Shown here: positions 45,443-56,763 of the stretch, piece after piece | Position numbering within the stretch: position 1 is the stretch's first letter | How the letters are laid out: every line of letters begins with the position of its first letter | Source of the DNA: Gloeopeniophorella convolvens | Taxonomy: Eukaryota > Basidiomycota > Agaricomycetes > Russulales | Assembly (NCBI GenBank): GCA_022496205.1 | Contig: WTXD01000016.1 | Location: 124,001-188,000, forward strand | Direction: 5' to 3' | DNA length: 64,000 nucleotides | Notes under the pieces: model-generated | Databases searched by the model: none | Seen by the model: the letters and a program-made list of their open reading frames with translations, nothing else | What the model was told of the DNA's origin: nothing | Translations under genes and position numbers: made by a program

Positions 45443-46458
45443 TAGATGCAGAATCGGCTCAGCGAAATAGCACGAGGACAGTAGACCATCCACCGTATGT
45501 TCAATAGCCAGTAGGGAGCACAGAAAGTTTCACCATGGGTAATTTACGTTTGCGCATTGACACAAGTCATGCTGCCGTTACGCCACGTCACTGCATCGTG
45601 AAGCGCCATGTCCGTAGGTGGAACGGCGATAAGGGCAGGACAAACCACGGGTGACCGGACAGGGAGGTTGGGGTCTCACGAACAAGGCAAAGAACCTAGG
45701 CTCAGACAGAACGGTACCAGGGTCCTCTTGGATGGAGGCCAGTAGGAGTCCAACATAAGATGAGCTGCAGTTTATATATTTTCGGAGAGCCTCAGCTGAG
45801 CCATGGCAGCAGCACACTCCGACGGTGGTCTGATGTGGTAGGATTTCCATAGCATCTAAAGCAGACACGTAAGGAGACCTGGCGGGTGTGAGAGCACCGC
45901 TCGTGTCTGACCAAGGTATTTGGAAGGAGGTACATCAGAGGTGGTGTTCTTCCTTAACGCCGAACAAGTCTGTACTGACGAAGTCCACTCATCCGTCTGA
46001 TGGTGCCGGTTTGACAATCCAGAGCACGGGATTAAGATATGTGCACAGATTTGGACAGTGAGAGCCGGGGAGGGCCGCTGTGCAAGGCCAGATGTATTCG
46101 TTGCAGAGACGGTGCAACAAGGAGTCCAAAGAGAAAAGGCTCGTCGCCCCCAAGACCGAGCAAACCCGGAGTTAGGGTTAGGTGTCATCGACGTAATCCA
46201 CGCTGCAGGCACGCCGAGAATTAGCGTTCGATGGAGCGTGTCTGTTTAATCGACGCCTACCCTTCTTGGGCCAACGGACCGCTATGAAATCCTCACCCAA
46301 CGCTGCAGTGGCGCAGCACTCTGCCTCGTACGACACTCACATCCTACACTTTACGCGACATGACTGTCAGCACAACATCCGCTGCCGTGTACATCACGCC
46401 AGGTAATTATCGCAGTCTGTCTCGCTATAGCTCGGGGTCCTAAAAGCGTCGCAGTTGT
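45443..46458. other. Intergenic, SDR-D to hydrolase
   Basis: No supported gene. Open frames between 45850 and 46250 on both strands carry no motif. Promoter of the hydrolase at the right end. Confidence 0.5.
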
Positions 46459-46465
46459 TATAAAG
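46459..46465 (+). promoter_or_regulatory. TATA box of the alpha/beta hydrolase gene
   Basis: TATAAAG, 59 bp before the ATG at 46524. Confidence 0.5.
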
Positions 46466-46523
46466 ACATTCTTTCAACATGCAAAGAGAAAGCAGCGTAG
46501 ACTAAGAGAAGGAAAACGGGGAC

Positions 46524-49500
46524 ATGAAGTTGCAACAGATGATATCCTCTTTGACGAGTAAGCTCAGGAACAACTCTTCCTGGTCTGGCACTCACACCTT
46601 GCGGTTTGATAGGGCCTACCACATTGTCAAGGCATTCATCGAACTCGGTACAATGAATACTATAGACTCATTGCAAGCCTTGTACGAAAGCTTGTTTCAC
46701 CTCGGAAACAGAGACTATCTGATGCTCTGTCGTCAGTACGAACACTCATGTCCCCGCGCCATTCTGGGCAGCCGTCGCCCCTATTCGGATTCCGCTTGCC
46801 TCGTGTAACACCGCAGCCGATACCCTTATAGATTGGTTCGGTCCGGACGACCTGGTGAAGGTGGTCGGAGGGGAGCGCTGGTGGCAAGTCCGTGGTCTGG
46901 ATGGTATAGACGCCGAATGGATCACCGAGCGCAAATACCTGGACGGTGAACATGCTACCGGAGACAAGAAACATAGTAGTTCCGAAGAGACAATTTCCAG
47001 GATGGACAAGCTGGAATCGGTTATGGTGGGTGGCCGGCACAATCGTACAGTGAGGATGAGCTCATCGTGGTCTATCTATTGCGTAGCTTTACGTCCATGG
47101 AGGTTAGTTTTAGTGCATAACGCCGTTCCTCCGGACTGATATCATGTTGTTCCTCGAGGCGGTTACTTCTGGGGCTCTATTAGTGAGCGTCTTTTATCCT
47201 CTTCGAGCAATATGAAGCTGATTCTTGTCCGAAGACACCCACCGTTACCAGATTATTCGCTACGGTACTTCACTTCTCCTGGTTCCGGAAGCTACAGCGT
47301 AACTCAACAGTGGGTCTAGCACGCAAATTCAAGGGCCGCGCATTTGCAGTGAACTACCGGTACACCCGAAGTGCCTGTTGCGCGCATTCGGAAACTGATA
47401 AAACCCGCAGAAAGGCGCCGCAGTATCCATGGCCGTGCCCACTGCATGACGTCCTCGCAGCTTGTTTGTCTGCTCTCTCCGACCCTGCTGTGCGAACTGA
47501 CTCCCTACATGCACAGATTTCTACCTCACCCGGCCACCCCCCGGTGCACCCCATCAGCCCGTAGACCCTGCAAAGCTTGTCTTCGCCGGGGACTCCGCTG
47601 GCGGTGGGCTATGCTTGAGCGCAATCGCCGTTCTCCGCGATATGGGGCTTCCTCAGCCTGCCGGTGCCGTGCTCATTAGTCCGTGGGTCGACCTCACACA
47701 CAGCTTCGACTCGGTGATGAGCAATACCGCTACCGTGCGTACCTTACAGCAAGCCCTTAGATGAGAGTTGACCCATACTGCGCAGGACATCATGCCCCCT
47801 TATGGCTTCGTGCATCGCCCGTCAGCCACATGGCCCCCGGACCCTGTCATTGATGGGCCGCGTGCACGCGCCGTACCCACCCAGACAAATCCTCCGCCGC
47901 CGCCCGGACACGCAGATACGCTCGCACCGACGGCAGAACGCGTGGAAGAACAAGGACACCTTCGCGCTGTGGCTGCCATGACAGGCACGTCGCTCGACAC
48001 TGCCGAAAGGGCCGAAAAAGGCCCTGTCCAGGACCAGGGGGAGATGGAAGCTGAAGTCGGGTCCGACAGAGTCTCCAGCAACGCTGGACGAGATACGGCG
48101 GCCGAGGATCGCGCAGCATCGCCTGACCCCGAAGAAGCCGACCGCTGGGAACCGAAGCCTCCGAAAGTTCTCATGAAGGACCCTAACGACCGGCCCCTGG
48201 AGCTGCGCTCGCAGATTCAGCAGTACGCGACCAACGAGTAGGTGCCAGGGCTTTGCTCACTCCGCCAGGCTACTAACGAAGGGCCACCTGGGAACTAGGC
48301 AACTCACGCACCCCCTAGTGTCGCCCGTATTGCAAGGCTCTCTGTGCAATTTGTGTCCTCTGTATATCTTGGCAGGAGATGGGGAGGTTTTGCGTGACGA
48401 AATCGTGTACCTTGCCCATCGCGCCGCTCACCCTGACGACTACCCTGTTCGGAAAGGCGTGCTCGCTGAAGGAAGGCGACAGCGTGAGAACGCTGAGAAG
48501 TTCAGAGCGCCGACCAAGGTCAGTTCAACGTCTCTGGGCTGTGCTTGTTATTGACAGCGCGTCAGGTCCACCTCCAGGTATACGATGGTATGCATTTGCA
48601 AGGACTTGTGACATACTCCATTCTAACGACGCCCACCAGGGATGCCCCATGTCCTCACAGTCTTTAGTTTCACGGATAGCGTGGGTTACAATTTATGAAG
48701 CGTTGTTCCCTGCTCTAATCGAGTTTGTCTAGGCTAAATATGCGTATCGGTCCATCGCCCAGTTCGTCCGCCACGTGACACTCCACTCAGCCGACCACAT
48801 CGCTCGGAATCCTTTCCCCGAACTTCACCGCCCAGAGTGCGAGATCCACATGGATCATGGCCATTCACCAGAGCCTGAACTGGAGAAACATGAGAAGCCG
48901 CCACGGCGCTGGCTCCCGCATCGATCAAAGAAGCCTGAATCTCACAAGGAGCAGGCAGATAAGGAAGGAGTCGTATCGGATGTACAGATGTACAAGGACA
49001 ACGAAGCTGTTACCGCAGAAGAGGTTCGCCATGACGAAGTGGAGAAGGTGCCCGGAAACTCGGAGACACAGGACCAAGAGGTCGACGAAATGCTTCGCCA
49101 GGGCCCGGTACGCCGTCTTGCCGCCCTTCCATTACTCCCTAACATCCGCGCCCCGCAGAGCGCCCCCGCGGACATCCCGCACATCCTAATGATCCGCGAG
49201 CGCGTCGACATCTTCGGGCGGGTGCGGCCCATGGAGCCGCCCGAGGAGATCGCCGCGCTGCGCATGCGCCCGGCCGACGTTGGCTTAATCAAGGAGGCGC
49301 CCGTGCGGCGCTGGCTCGACGGGCAGGCGCACATGGACAAGGTGTACGGGCGCTACGCGCGGAGCGCCATGCGCAAGCGCGCCGCGTGCATGGCCAAGGC
49401 GGAGCGAATGCTCATCAAGGCGCGCGAGGGCGGGCTCGTGCTCGAGCAGGACGAGGAAGATGGCGGCGCGGGCGGAGACGGAGACGGGATGGGATCCCAG

Positions 49501-50121
49501 ATGCCCGCGGCGTCGCGTGTGCGTGGCGGAGGCGTGCGGATGGCTTCGGCGGACTCGGACGGCTCGGCCACGTCCGGTCAGGGCCCGCAGATCCTCGAGG
49601 AGCGGCGCTGGGGCCCGCTGGACCTGACGCACGAGCGGCCGCCGCCGAGCGCGATCGCCGGGAGGCGCGACACGGTACGCGCTATTCCCTTGCGCGCCAC
49701 CGCTGTCCAGCACTGACTGCCTTGCAGCCCGAGGCGCTGCGCCTCCTCAAGATGGCGATCTACCACTCCGCACCTACGACGCATCGCACGGTGCCGACGA
49801 TGACGCGCGCGCAGGCGGTGCGCGCGACGCTCGACCCGGACGACAGCGGCGTCACGGCGCCGGCGCAGTCGGCATCGGAGCAGCAGGTGCACACGCACAT
49901 GACGCCGTTGCACGGGCTGGCGATCTGGAACTCGCTCGTTGTGTGAGTACTCTTGTATGTTGTGCTCGGTGTGTTGTGTGGGTGCTGATGAAAGACATAG
50001 CTTGTTCATGCGCAAGAGCGCCAAGGGGAAGCGGCACGCGGCGGACTTGTTGGAACTGACGGTAAACTCGTCCCCTGTGAATGCGCTTTCTCCGAGCCAG
50101 GGTGGGAAGAACAAGGAATAG
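46524..50121 (+). CDS. Alpha/beta-hydrolase (HSL-type) with long C-terminal extension
   Basis: Fifteen exons: 46524-46681, 46737-47025, 47087-47102, 47159-47182, 47252-47264, 47311-47359, 47411-47463, 47517-47734, 47786-48237, 48299-48518, 48566-48587, 48640-48680, 48733-49674, 49728-49942, 50001-50121. About 943 residues. The N-terminal half is a hormone-sensitive-lipase-like fold: VVGGERWWQVRGLDG, oxyanion motif LYVHGGGYFWGS, nucleophile elbow FAGDSAGGGL, acid AGDGEVLRDEIVY and His in GMPHVLTVFSF, with a Glu/Pro-rich insertion of about 140 residues before the acid. The C-terminal ~450 residues (RWLDGQAHMDKVYGRYAR, WGPLDLTHERPPPSAIAG, ALRLLKMAIYHSAP, HGLAIWNSL, FMRKSAKGKRHAADLL) match nothing I can name. 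The exon sum is 3n+1; the phase break is at the 13 nt exon 5/exon 6 junction (about 47264-47315). Probably an esterase or lipase; substrate unknown. Confidence 0.85.
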
Positions 50122-50373
50122 CAGGGCCTGAGGCGTGTACGCCTTCGTCGAGCAAAATTTGGGCAATTGGTTTGACATACTAGTCGTCACTGGGAAGTTT
50201 TTTCGGACTGAGTCAACTCGGAATTGGTGTTATTACGCGACGGATTAATATATCTACACGTCCTTCTCGCACTTTTCGATCCGACTAACCAGCACGACGC
50301 TCAGGGTGGGAGCGCAGGTGGTATCTGTTCTGCACGGCGCTGCACGAACCACTTTTGATGCATCTACCATCGC

Positions 50374-51544
50374 TCATGGGCAGGACGAACTGTGGGGCGG
50401 TCTGAGAACTGGAGGATTGTGGCTCCGAGAAGACGTACGATCGAGCTCCCATGTCCAGGCGGATCGGTCCTGCTCAACCAGGGAGAGATACGACTGTGAC
50501 CGGGTCAGAAGTACAAGAATTGGAGTTAGATATAAGATGTACCTTCGCAATGCTCTCTGGATTCAACCTTGCATCAAGGTTGTTCGCCCATTCGCCGCCA
50601 TTCATTGATTTCGAGTTGTCAGTCGCTATGACTTTTCGAACGTCAGCAGTGTTTATTGCGAGGCGCCGAGGGCCCATACCTCCGTCAATGACCACCTGTT
50701 CGTTTCAGGCAATGCGTTCGCTCAGGACTTCTCATAGCGCGATAAGCACATTACTTACATGCGCGACCTATCCCGAGTCAGCGCACAAGCTATAAAAGTA
50801 GACAAAAGGCCCTTACATGAACATTGTCCTTCCCGAACTCCTTGTTCAAGCTCTGGGACAGCGAGCGCAGGGCGAACTTGGTGGCCGAGAACGATGAAGT
50901 GGTAACGTTACCTCGGAGCGAAGCCGTTGCACCCTGGAACAACAGCGTGCCGCGCTTTCCCTGCTCGTTCAGTGGCTGGTCCTTGAACGCAGTTATCGCT
51001 TCCTGCGAGAACGCAAAAGCGGTGTTGATGTTCGTGGTCATGGTTTTGTCGATGTCTTCTTCCCTGTGCTCTAGGAATGGCTTCCTGACGCCATATGCTG
51101 CGTTGAAGAGTGCGGCGCGGATGGGTGTGTCAGGCCAACGCTGACGGACGGCGCGGAAGGCTGTCTGCATCTCTTTGTAATTGTAGTCCGCCACAGGGAA
51201 CGCAGCTGCCTGGCAGCCAACCGGGTCAGATGAGAATGAAGGGAAGCGGGGACCGGCGCGTTTGGCCCACCTGTGTCTCTCCTGTGTTCAACTCCCCAGC
51301 GAACTTGTCCAGGTGGGCACTTCGACGCGCGATGAGCGCGACGTTGTAGCCCGCCTTCGCAAAGGCACGCCTAAGCATCTCTGTAAGCTGATGCTGAGCC
51401 ACGAAAGCGGCGTAAACGGCTCACGCTGAAGCACCTCCGGTGCCTACAAGGAATTTGATCAATTAAGCGCACAATGGAGGAGGTAAATCTCGCACCGGAA
51501 GCATTTCCAACTCCTGCGAGGACGAAGATGGGGCGAGCGGCCAT
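50374..51544 (-). CDS. SDR of a third subfamily (SDR-F)
   Basis: Start MAARPIFVLAGVGNAS at 51544, followed after an intron by GTGGASA (cofactor glycine motif) and, in the next exon, RAFAKAGYNVALIARRSAHL. The main exon reads VADYNYKEMQTAFRAVRQRW, ALFNAAYGVRKPFLE, NINTAFAFSQEAITAF, TLLFQGATASLRGN (catalytic Ser region replaced by GAT) and SFSATKFALRSLSQSL (FSATK where YxxxK is usual), FGKDNVHV, then VVIDGGMGPRRLAINTADVR and SYLSLVEQDRSAWTWELD. The active-site Tyr position is Phe in this reading, as in some divergent SDRs. It is not part of the A-E array. The phase between the exon ending near 51425 and the next does not close, so a one-base lesion or a mis-set boundary is present. The last codons before 50374 look read-through. 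Confidence 0.75.
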
Positions 51545-51948
51545 GTTTACAGTGGCTCTTGTCCTCCAGTTAGAGGCCCTTCTTATAGAATGGTTCGGGC
51601 AGCCATCTAGAGAACCCTTAGCCTTTAGGGGGATTCACGGCAGTGCTCAGTCATGCATCATGTAAGTATCCAAGTTGAAGGAGCGCGCGGAGCGTTCATC
51701 GCAGTCAGCGGCAATGATGACGTAATGAACGCGGCAATAACTCGTAAGCTTAAATAATCGTGAGAATGCCTTACGAGAGGTTCTGGCGCGAGGTTAACAC
51801 GTTCCGTCCAACCCTCCACCTTTTTCTTCGTCCCGTCACCCGTCTCTTTTTCTCAATACCCTCGTAAGTACTCCAGCTGGTGCCCGCTGCCCTATAGGCT
51901 TATTCCGATTCTGGCGTGGATGATTAGCTCGTTGTCTCGAGAAGAAAA
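51545..51948. other. Promoter of alpha-tubulin gene 1
   Basis: No gene. Divergent promoter between SDR-F and alpha-tubulin 1; a pyrimidine-rich leader (ctttttcttcg) lies near 51830. Confidence 0.5.
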
Positions 51949-53698
51949 ATGCGTGAAGTCATCTCCATTCACGTTGGCCAGGCTGGTGTCCAGATCGGAA
52001 ACGCCTGCTGTAAGTTTTGCGTTTACCTTTTACGATTTTTGGCAGTACTGCTGTGGATCTCGCCCCGACTGGCGCGTCGCTGCCATGCCGCTTTGGCGTC
52101 AATCACCTTGGATAATGATCAATCTTGCTGATACGTCGTTCCACAGGGGAGCTCTACACTGTCGAGCATGGCTTGAGTGTAGGTGCCATGTTCTTCGGGG
52201 GTACTACCCATTTCTTGACACGACCCTCGCTAGCCCGACGGTCGCCTCGAGAATGCCCCCGCTGCTCACAACCCTGAGGGCTTCAGCACTTTCTTCTCGG
52301 AAACTTCGTCGGGCAAGCACGTGCCGCGTTCGCTCTATATCGATCTTGAGCCGAATGTGGTCGACGAGGTGCGCACAGGCAAGTACCGCAGCCTCTTCCA
52401 CCCCGAGACCATGATCACGGGCAAGGAGGATGCTGCGTCCAACTGTGAGCTTCGTTGTCCTCCATCTGCTGTACAATCTTGGTTTATTATCCCCTGTGTC
52501 AGACGCGCGTGGTCACTACACGATCGGAAAGGAGCAGATCGACAATGTGATGGACCGCGTCCGCCGCCTTGCGGACAACTGCACTGGCCTACAGGGCTTC
52601 TTCGTCTTCCATTCCTTCGGTGGCGGAACTGGCTCCGGTCTTGGTGCTCTCATTCTTGAGCGTCTGTCGACCGACTATGGCAAGAAGAGCAAGCTCGAGT
52701 TCAGCGTGTACCCCGCACCAACGCTCGCCAATTCGGTTGTCGAGCCTTATAACTCTGTCCTCACCACACATACGACCCTCGAGCACTCTGATTGCTCATT
52801 CATGGTATGTCTTCAACGTGGCCTTTAACCTTTAAATTGACAAACTCTGCCCGAAGGTGGACAATGAGGCTATCTACGACATCTGCAAGAAGAGCCTCGG
52901 TATCTCATCGCCCGGTTTCACGAACTTGAACCGTCTCATCGCGCAAGTTGTGTCATCTATCACGGCGTCTCTCCGCTTCGACGGTTCTTTGAACGTCGAC
53001 CTGAATGAGTTCCAAACCAACCTGGTTCCGTGAGTGACATTCCCGCTATGCTATTGGCAAGCTCTGAACGTAAGTGTATAGCTTCCCTCGCATTCACTTT
53101 CCGCTCGCCACATTTGCTCCCATTATCTCTGCGGAGAAGGCGCACCACGAGCAGAACTCGGTCGCGGATATGACTTTTTCGTGCTTCGAGACTGGCAACC
53201 AAATGGTCAAGTGCGACCCCCGCGAGGGCAAGTACAGTAAGCACTCTCATCTCATAGCTTTTATGCATTGTCTCAAGACCACCTGTAGTGGCCTGCGCCC
53301 TTCTTTACCGTGGCGATGTAGTGCCCAAGGACGTCAACGCTGCTGTCTCGTTTATCAAGACAAAGCGGACCATCCAGTTCGTCGACTGGTGCCCAACTGG
53401 CTTCAAGATCGGCATCTGCAACGAGCCTCCGTCGCACGTTCCCGATGGTGACCTGGCTAAAGTTTCGCGTAGCATGTGCATGCTGTCCAACACCACCGCC
53501 ATCTCGACTGCGTGGAGTCGGTTGGACCATAAGTTCGATCTTCTCTACTCGAAGCGTGCGTTCGTGCACTGGTACGTCGGAGAGGGTATGGAGGAGGGCG
53601 AGTTCAGCGAGGCCCGTGAGGACCTTGCTGCTCTCGAAAAGGATTACGAGGAGGTCGGACTTGATTCGGCGGATGTGGACGCGGAGGGCGAGTACTAA
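51949..53698 (+). CDS. Alpha-tubulin, copy 1
   Basis: Seven exons, 51949-52009, 52147-52178, 52234-52444, 52503-52804, 52857-53029, 53082-53236, 53289-53698, join in phase (1344 nt, 447 residues). Start [20 protein letters not shown], which is alpha rather than beta type. GTP-binding loop [42 protein letters not shown] with the Glu that stimulates beta-tubulin GTPase; [33 protein letters not shown]; acidic tail ending AEGEY with a C-terminal Tyr. Residue 40, the acetylated Lys in many alpha-tubulins, is Pro ([13 protein letters not shown]), so luminal K40 acetylation is not possible. It forms the microtubule heterodimer with beta-tubulin. Intact, with no frameshift. It has five introns fewer than the neighbouring copy. 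Confidence 0.97.
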
Positions 53699-54010
53699 AC
53701 CTTGTCGATGCATTACGTTTCCTGCGTCTTCTCTGTTTAGAGTCTCCATTGTTGTTTCCCGTATTCACGACTGTCTTCATGTCTTACGATATCCTACACA
53801 TTATCGTCTTCAATTACCCGCATAGTTTCCGCTCAGTTACCCATTATCATACCAGTTATTAACCCGGAAATCAAAGTTATCAGTATTGCATGACTTCTTT
53901 GGGAAAGCCGGCTGATAAATTAAGTCTTTTCTCTGGTTTCTCGCAGACCACCAACTTGAACATCGCCCGACACCTTCCCCGCCGCCCTCCACCTCTGTCA
54001 AACACGTAAA
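53699..54010. other. Spacer between alpha-tubulin genes
   Basis: 312 bp holding the terminator of copy 1 and the promoter/leader of copy 2. No gene seen. Confidence 0.6.
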
Positions 54011-55976
54011 ATGAGAGAAGTCATCTCCGTCCACGTCGGCCAGGCTGGCGTACAGATCGGAAACGCCTGCTGTGAGCGTTTTTCTCGGCCCCTGTGGTCG
54101 TGTTCGTCGCCCGTCGCGTACTCATCACCTTCACTACCCACTCATAGGGGAGCTTTACACGCTCGAACACGGTCTCAGCGTACGTCTTCGCCGTGTATGC
54201 GCGATTATATGCGCGTCATGTACTCATCGATACTCATATAGCTTGACGGACGCGTGGAGAGGAACACGGGCGAGCAGCACATCGGCCACTCAACCTTCTT
54301 CTCCGAGACGGGTTCGGGCAAGTATGTCCCGCGCTCGCTGTACATCGATCTCGAGCCGGGTGTCATCAACGAGGTCAGAACCGGCGCTATGCGCTCGCTC
54401 TTCCACCCCGAGAGCATGATCACAGGAAAGGAGGACGCTGCGAACAATTGTGCGTTTGCCTCGGTTTCTCTCCCTAAATTTTGCTACTTCCGCTTATGGA
54501 TTCTACTTGATACGCGTAGACGCACGTGGCCACTACACCGTTGGCAAGGAGCTCATCGACCCAACAATGGACAAGCTTCGCCGCTTCGCAGACAACTGCT
54601 CTGGCCTCCAGGGCTTCTTCGTTTTCCATTCCTTCGGCGGTGGAACCGGTTCCGGTTTCGGTGCCCTCCTCCTTGAGCGTCTGTCTACAGACTACGGCAA
54701 GAAGTCGAAGCTCGAGGTCTGCGTTTACCCTGCGCCCCAGCTGTCGTCGTCCGTCGTTGAGCCCTACAACTCAGTGCTCACGACACATACGACGCTCGAG
54801 CATGCCGATTGCTCGTTCATGGTGAGTCCATACTTCTATCTAGTGGTCAAGCGCTGACATTGTGATCGTAGGTGGACAACGAGGCCATCTATGACATCTG
54901 CAAGAACCGCCTCGGCGTTTCGCAGCCCAGCTTCACGAACCTCAACCGCCTGATTGCCCAGGTCGTTTCTTCCGTTACTGCTTCGCTTCGCTTTGACGGC
55001 TCCCTCAACGTCGACCTGAATGAATTCCAGACTAACCTTGTCCCGTACGTTACCTATCTCTGTTTACGCGTCGTTGCATTGAGACGGTCTAAAGCTTCCC
55101 GCGCATTCACTTCCCTCTTGCCACCTATGCACCCCTCCTTTCTGCCGAGAAGGCGTCGCATGAGCAGAACAGCGTTGCAGAGATGACCTTCTCCTGCTTC
55201 GAGAACGGCAACCAGTTGGTACGCACGCACACACGGCTTCATCATTACTATGATTAATTTCCTTCTTCCAGGTGAAATGCGACCCCAAGGACGGGAAGTA
55301 CAGTGCGTGCACCTCGTCATACGCAATGTACCTGCGCAGCCCTGACAGGCCTGACTCTGATAGTGGCTGTCTGTTTGCTCTACCGTGGCGATGTTGTGCC
55401 GAAGGATACTTCGGCGGCAGTTGCAAGCATCAAGACGAAGCGCACGATCCAGTTCGTTGACTGGTGCCCTACTGGCTTCAAGGTTCGTTGCCATCGATGT
55501 ACCGGTATTATATGATGCTGATTCCTTCTTAGCTTGGTATTTGCCACGAGCCCGCTGCTGTTGTCCCCGGTGGCGACCTTGCCAAGACCTCGCGTAGCCT
55601 GTGCATGCTGTCCAAGTGAGTGCTCTGGTCATCCGCCAGTCGAAGTGATTCTGATGTCTCGCAGCACAACCGCCATCGGCGCCGCGTGGCACCGCCTGGG
55701 TATGTCCATTGTCTTTTCTTACTCTTGACTTCGTGCTTACATCGCGATCAGACTACAAGTTCGATCTCATGTACTCGAAGCGCGCGTTCGTGCACTGGTA
55801 CGTCGGTGAGGGTATGGAGGAGGTACGACCTATGGAGCACTTCTCAACCCACACAGCAGCTAATATCCGTGCAGGGTGAGTTCTCAGAAGCTCGTGAGGA
55901 CCTTGCTGCTCTCGAGCGCGACTACGAGGAGGTCGGCACCGACTCCGCTGAGGCTGAGGAGGAGGGCGAGTACTAG
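54011..55976 (+). CDS. Alpha-tubulin, copy 2
   Basis: Twelve exons: 54011-54071, 54148-54179, 54242-54449, 54520-54821, 54872-55044, 55095-55218, 55272-55302, 55364-55482, 55533-55615, 55665-55699, 55752-55822, 55875-55976 (1341 nt, 446 residues), all in phase. Start [20 protein letters not shown]. The first five exon boundaries match copy 1; the 3' part is cut by five further introns that copy 1 lacks. The GTP loop [11 protein letters not shown] and [11 protein letters not shown] are conserved. The lumenal loop differs strongly ([16 protein letters not shown] versus [16 protein letters not shown]), and residue 40 is Thr. Other changes include [31 protein letters not shown] and the tail EAEEEGEY. 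Many basidiomycetes keep two alpha-tubulins, but adjacent placement points to an old tandem duplication. Both are probably functional. Confidence 0.97.
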
Positions 55977-56763
55977 ATCATACGATCTCTTTGTCAATAT
56001 CTGTTTGCTTGTCTATTTGATCTACTCATTCGTATTTCCTTATGCCCCTCGTGCTTCGCTGAAGAATACCCTGCCGTTGTGCGACTGATGTCTACGTTAC
56101 TACTAGTGCTTCGAATACTGGCGTTTGGTTGTTCGTAACTTCAATGCTAACTTACGAATCGCACCCGATCGCGATTGTCGAGTGATGTCCTTTTTGGCTG
56201 GCTTGTAGCAATGAAAAGATTTGGGTTGCGCGAATGACGTCGGTTACACTGCCCTCCGAGCGTGCTTTCATACTGCAGTTCCACACCGTACCAGACGATG
56301 GCTACGAACTCCAGACGCCGATACGTAGTAGTCAATCGGGCAGATGCGCCAATGTGCAGTGACAAGGCATAGTCGATGTTGTTGGAATCATGATCGTCGG
56401 ACAGCGATAAGATAAGAATATCGGACATAGATTACTCGTAGCGTACACTCTTTGTTCCTTACCGTTTGACACACACGACTGTGTAGACAAACGGATTCAC
56501 CCCTCCTTACCTCGACGGGCGACACCATCCGGTCTTGAGTCACGGAATATTCACAGATGTAACAGAAACAGATAATGTGAATACAGAAGGATGAGGGAGT
56601 AATAAGTAAAACTACTCAGAACATCCCTTCAAAACAAGTGAGCTGCGCCGTGATAATACTACATAAATTAACACAACACTGTTCCAGCCAATGCAAACCG
56701 TCCCAATCCACCGTTGCATGCCATCCATGGTTCTATAGCAGCCCATCCCAAATTCACCTCGAC
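55977..56763. other. Convergent intergenic region
   Basis: Between the 3' ends of alpha-tubulin 2 (plus) and F-box 2 (minus). No gene seen. Confidence 0.5.

Noticed and set aside
46169..46182. Two telomere-like TTAGGG units
   Set aside because: Only one to two units inside ordinary intergenic sequence; no array and no sign of a chromosome end.
47026..47139. Read-through frame in the hydrolase region suggesting a separate small gene
   Set aside because: Splicing at 47026/47086 keeps phase and restores the HGGG oxyanion motif, so it is intronic sequence of the larger gene.
51949..55976. Beta-tubulin assignment for the tubulin pair
   Set aside because: The N-terminus [19 protein letters not shown] and the [11 protein letters not shown] loop are alpha-type; beta-tubulin starts MREI with QxGQCGNQIG.
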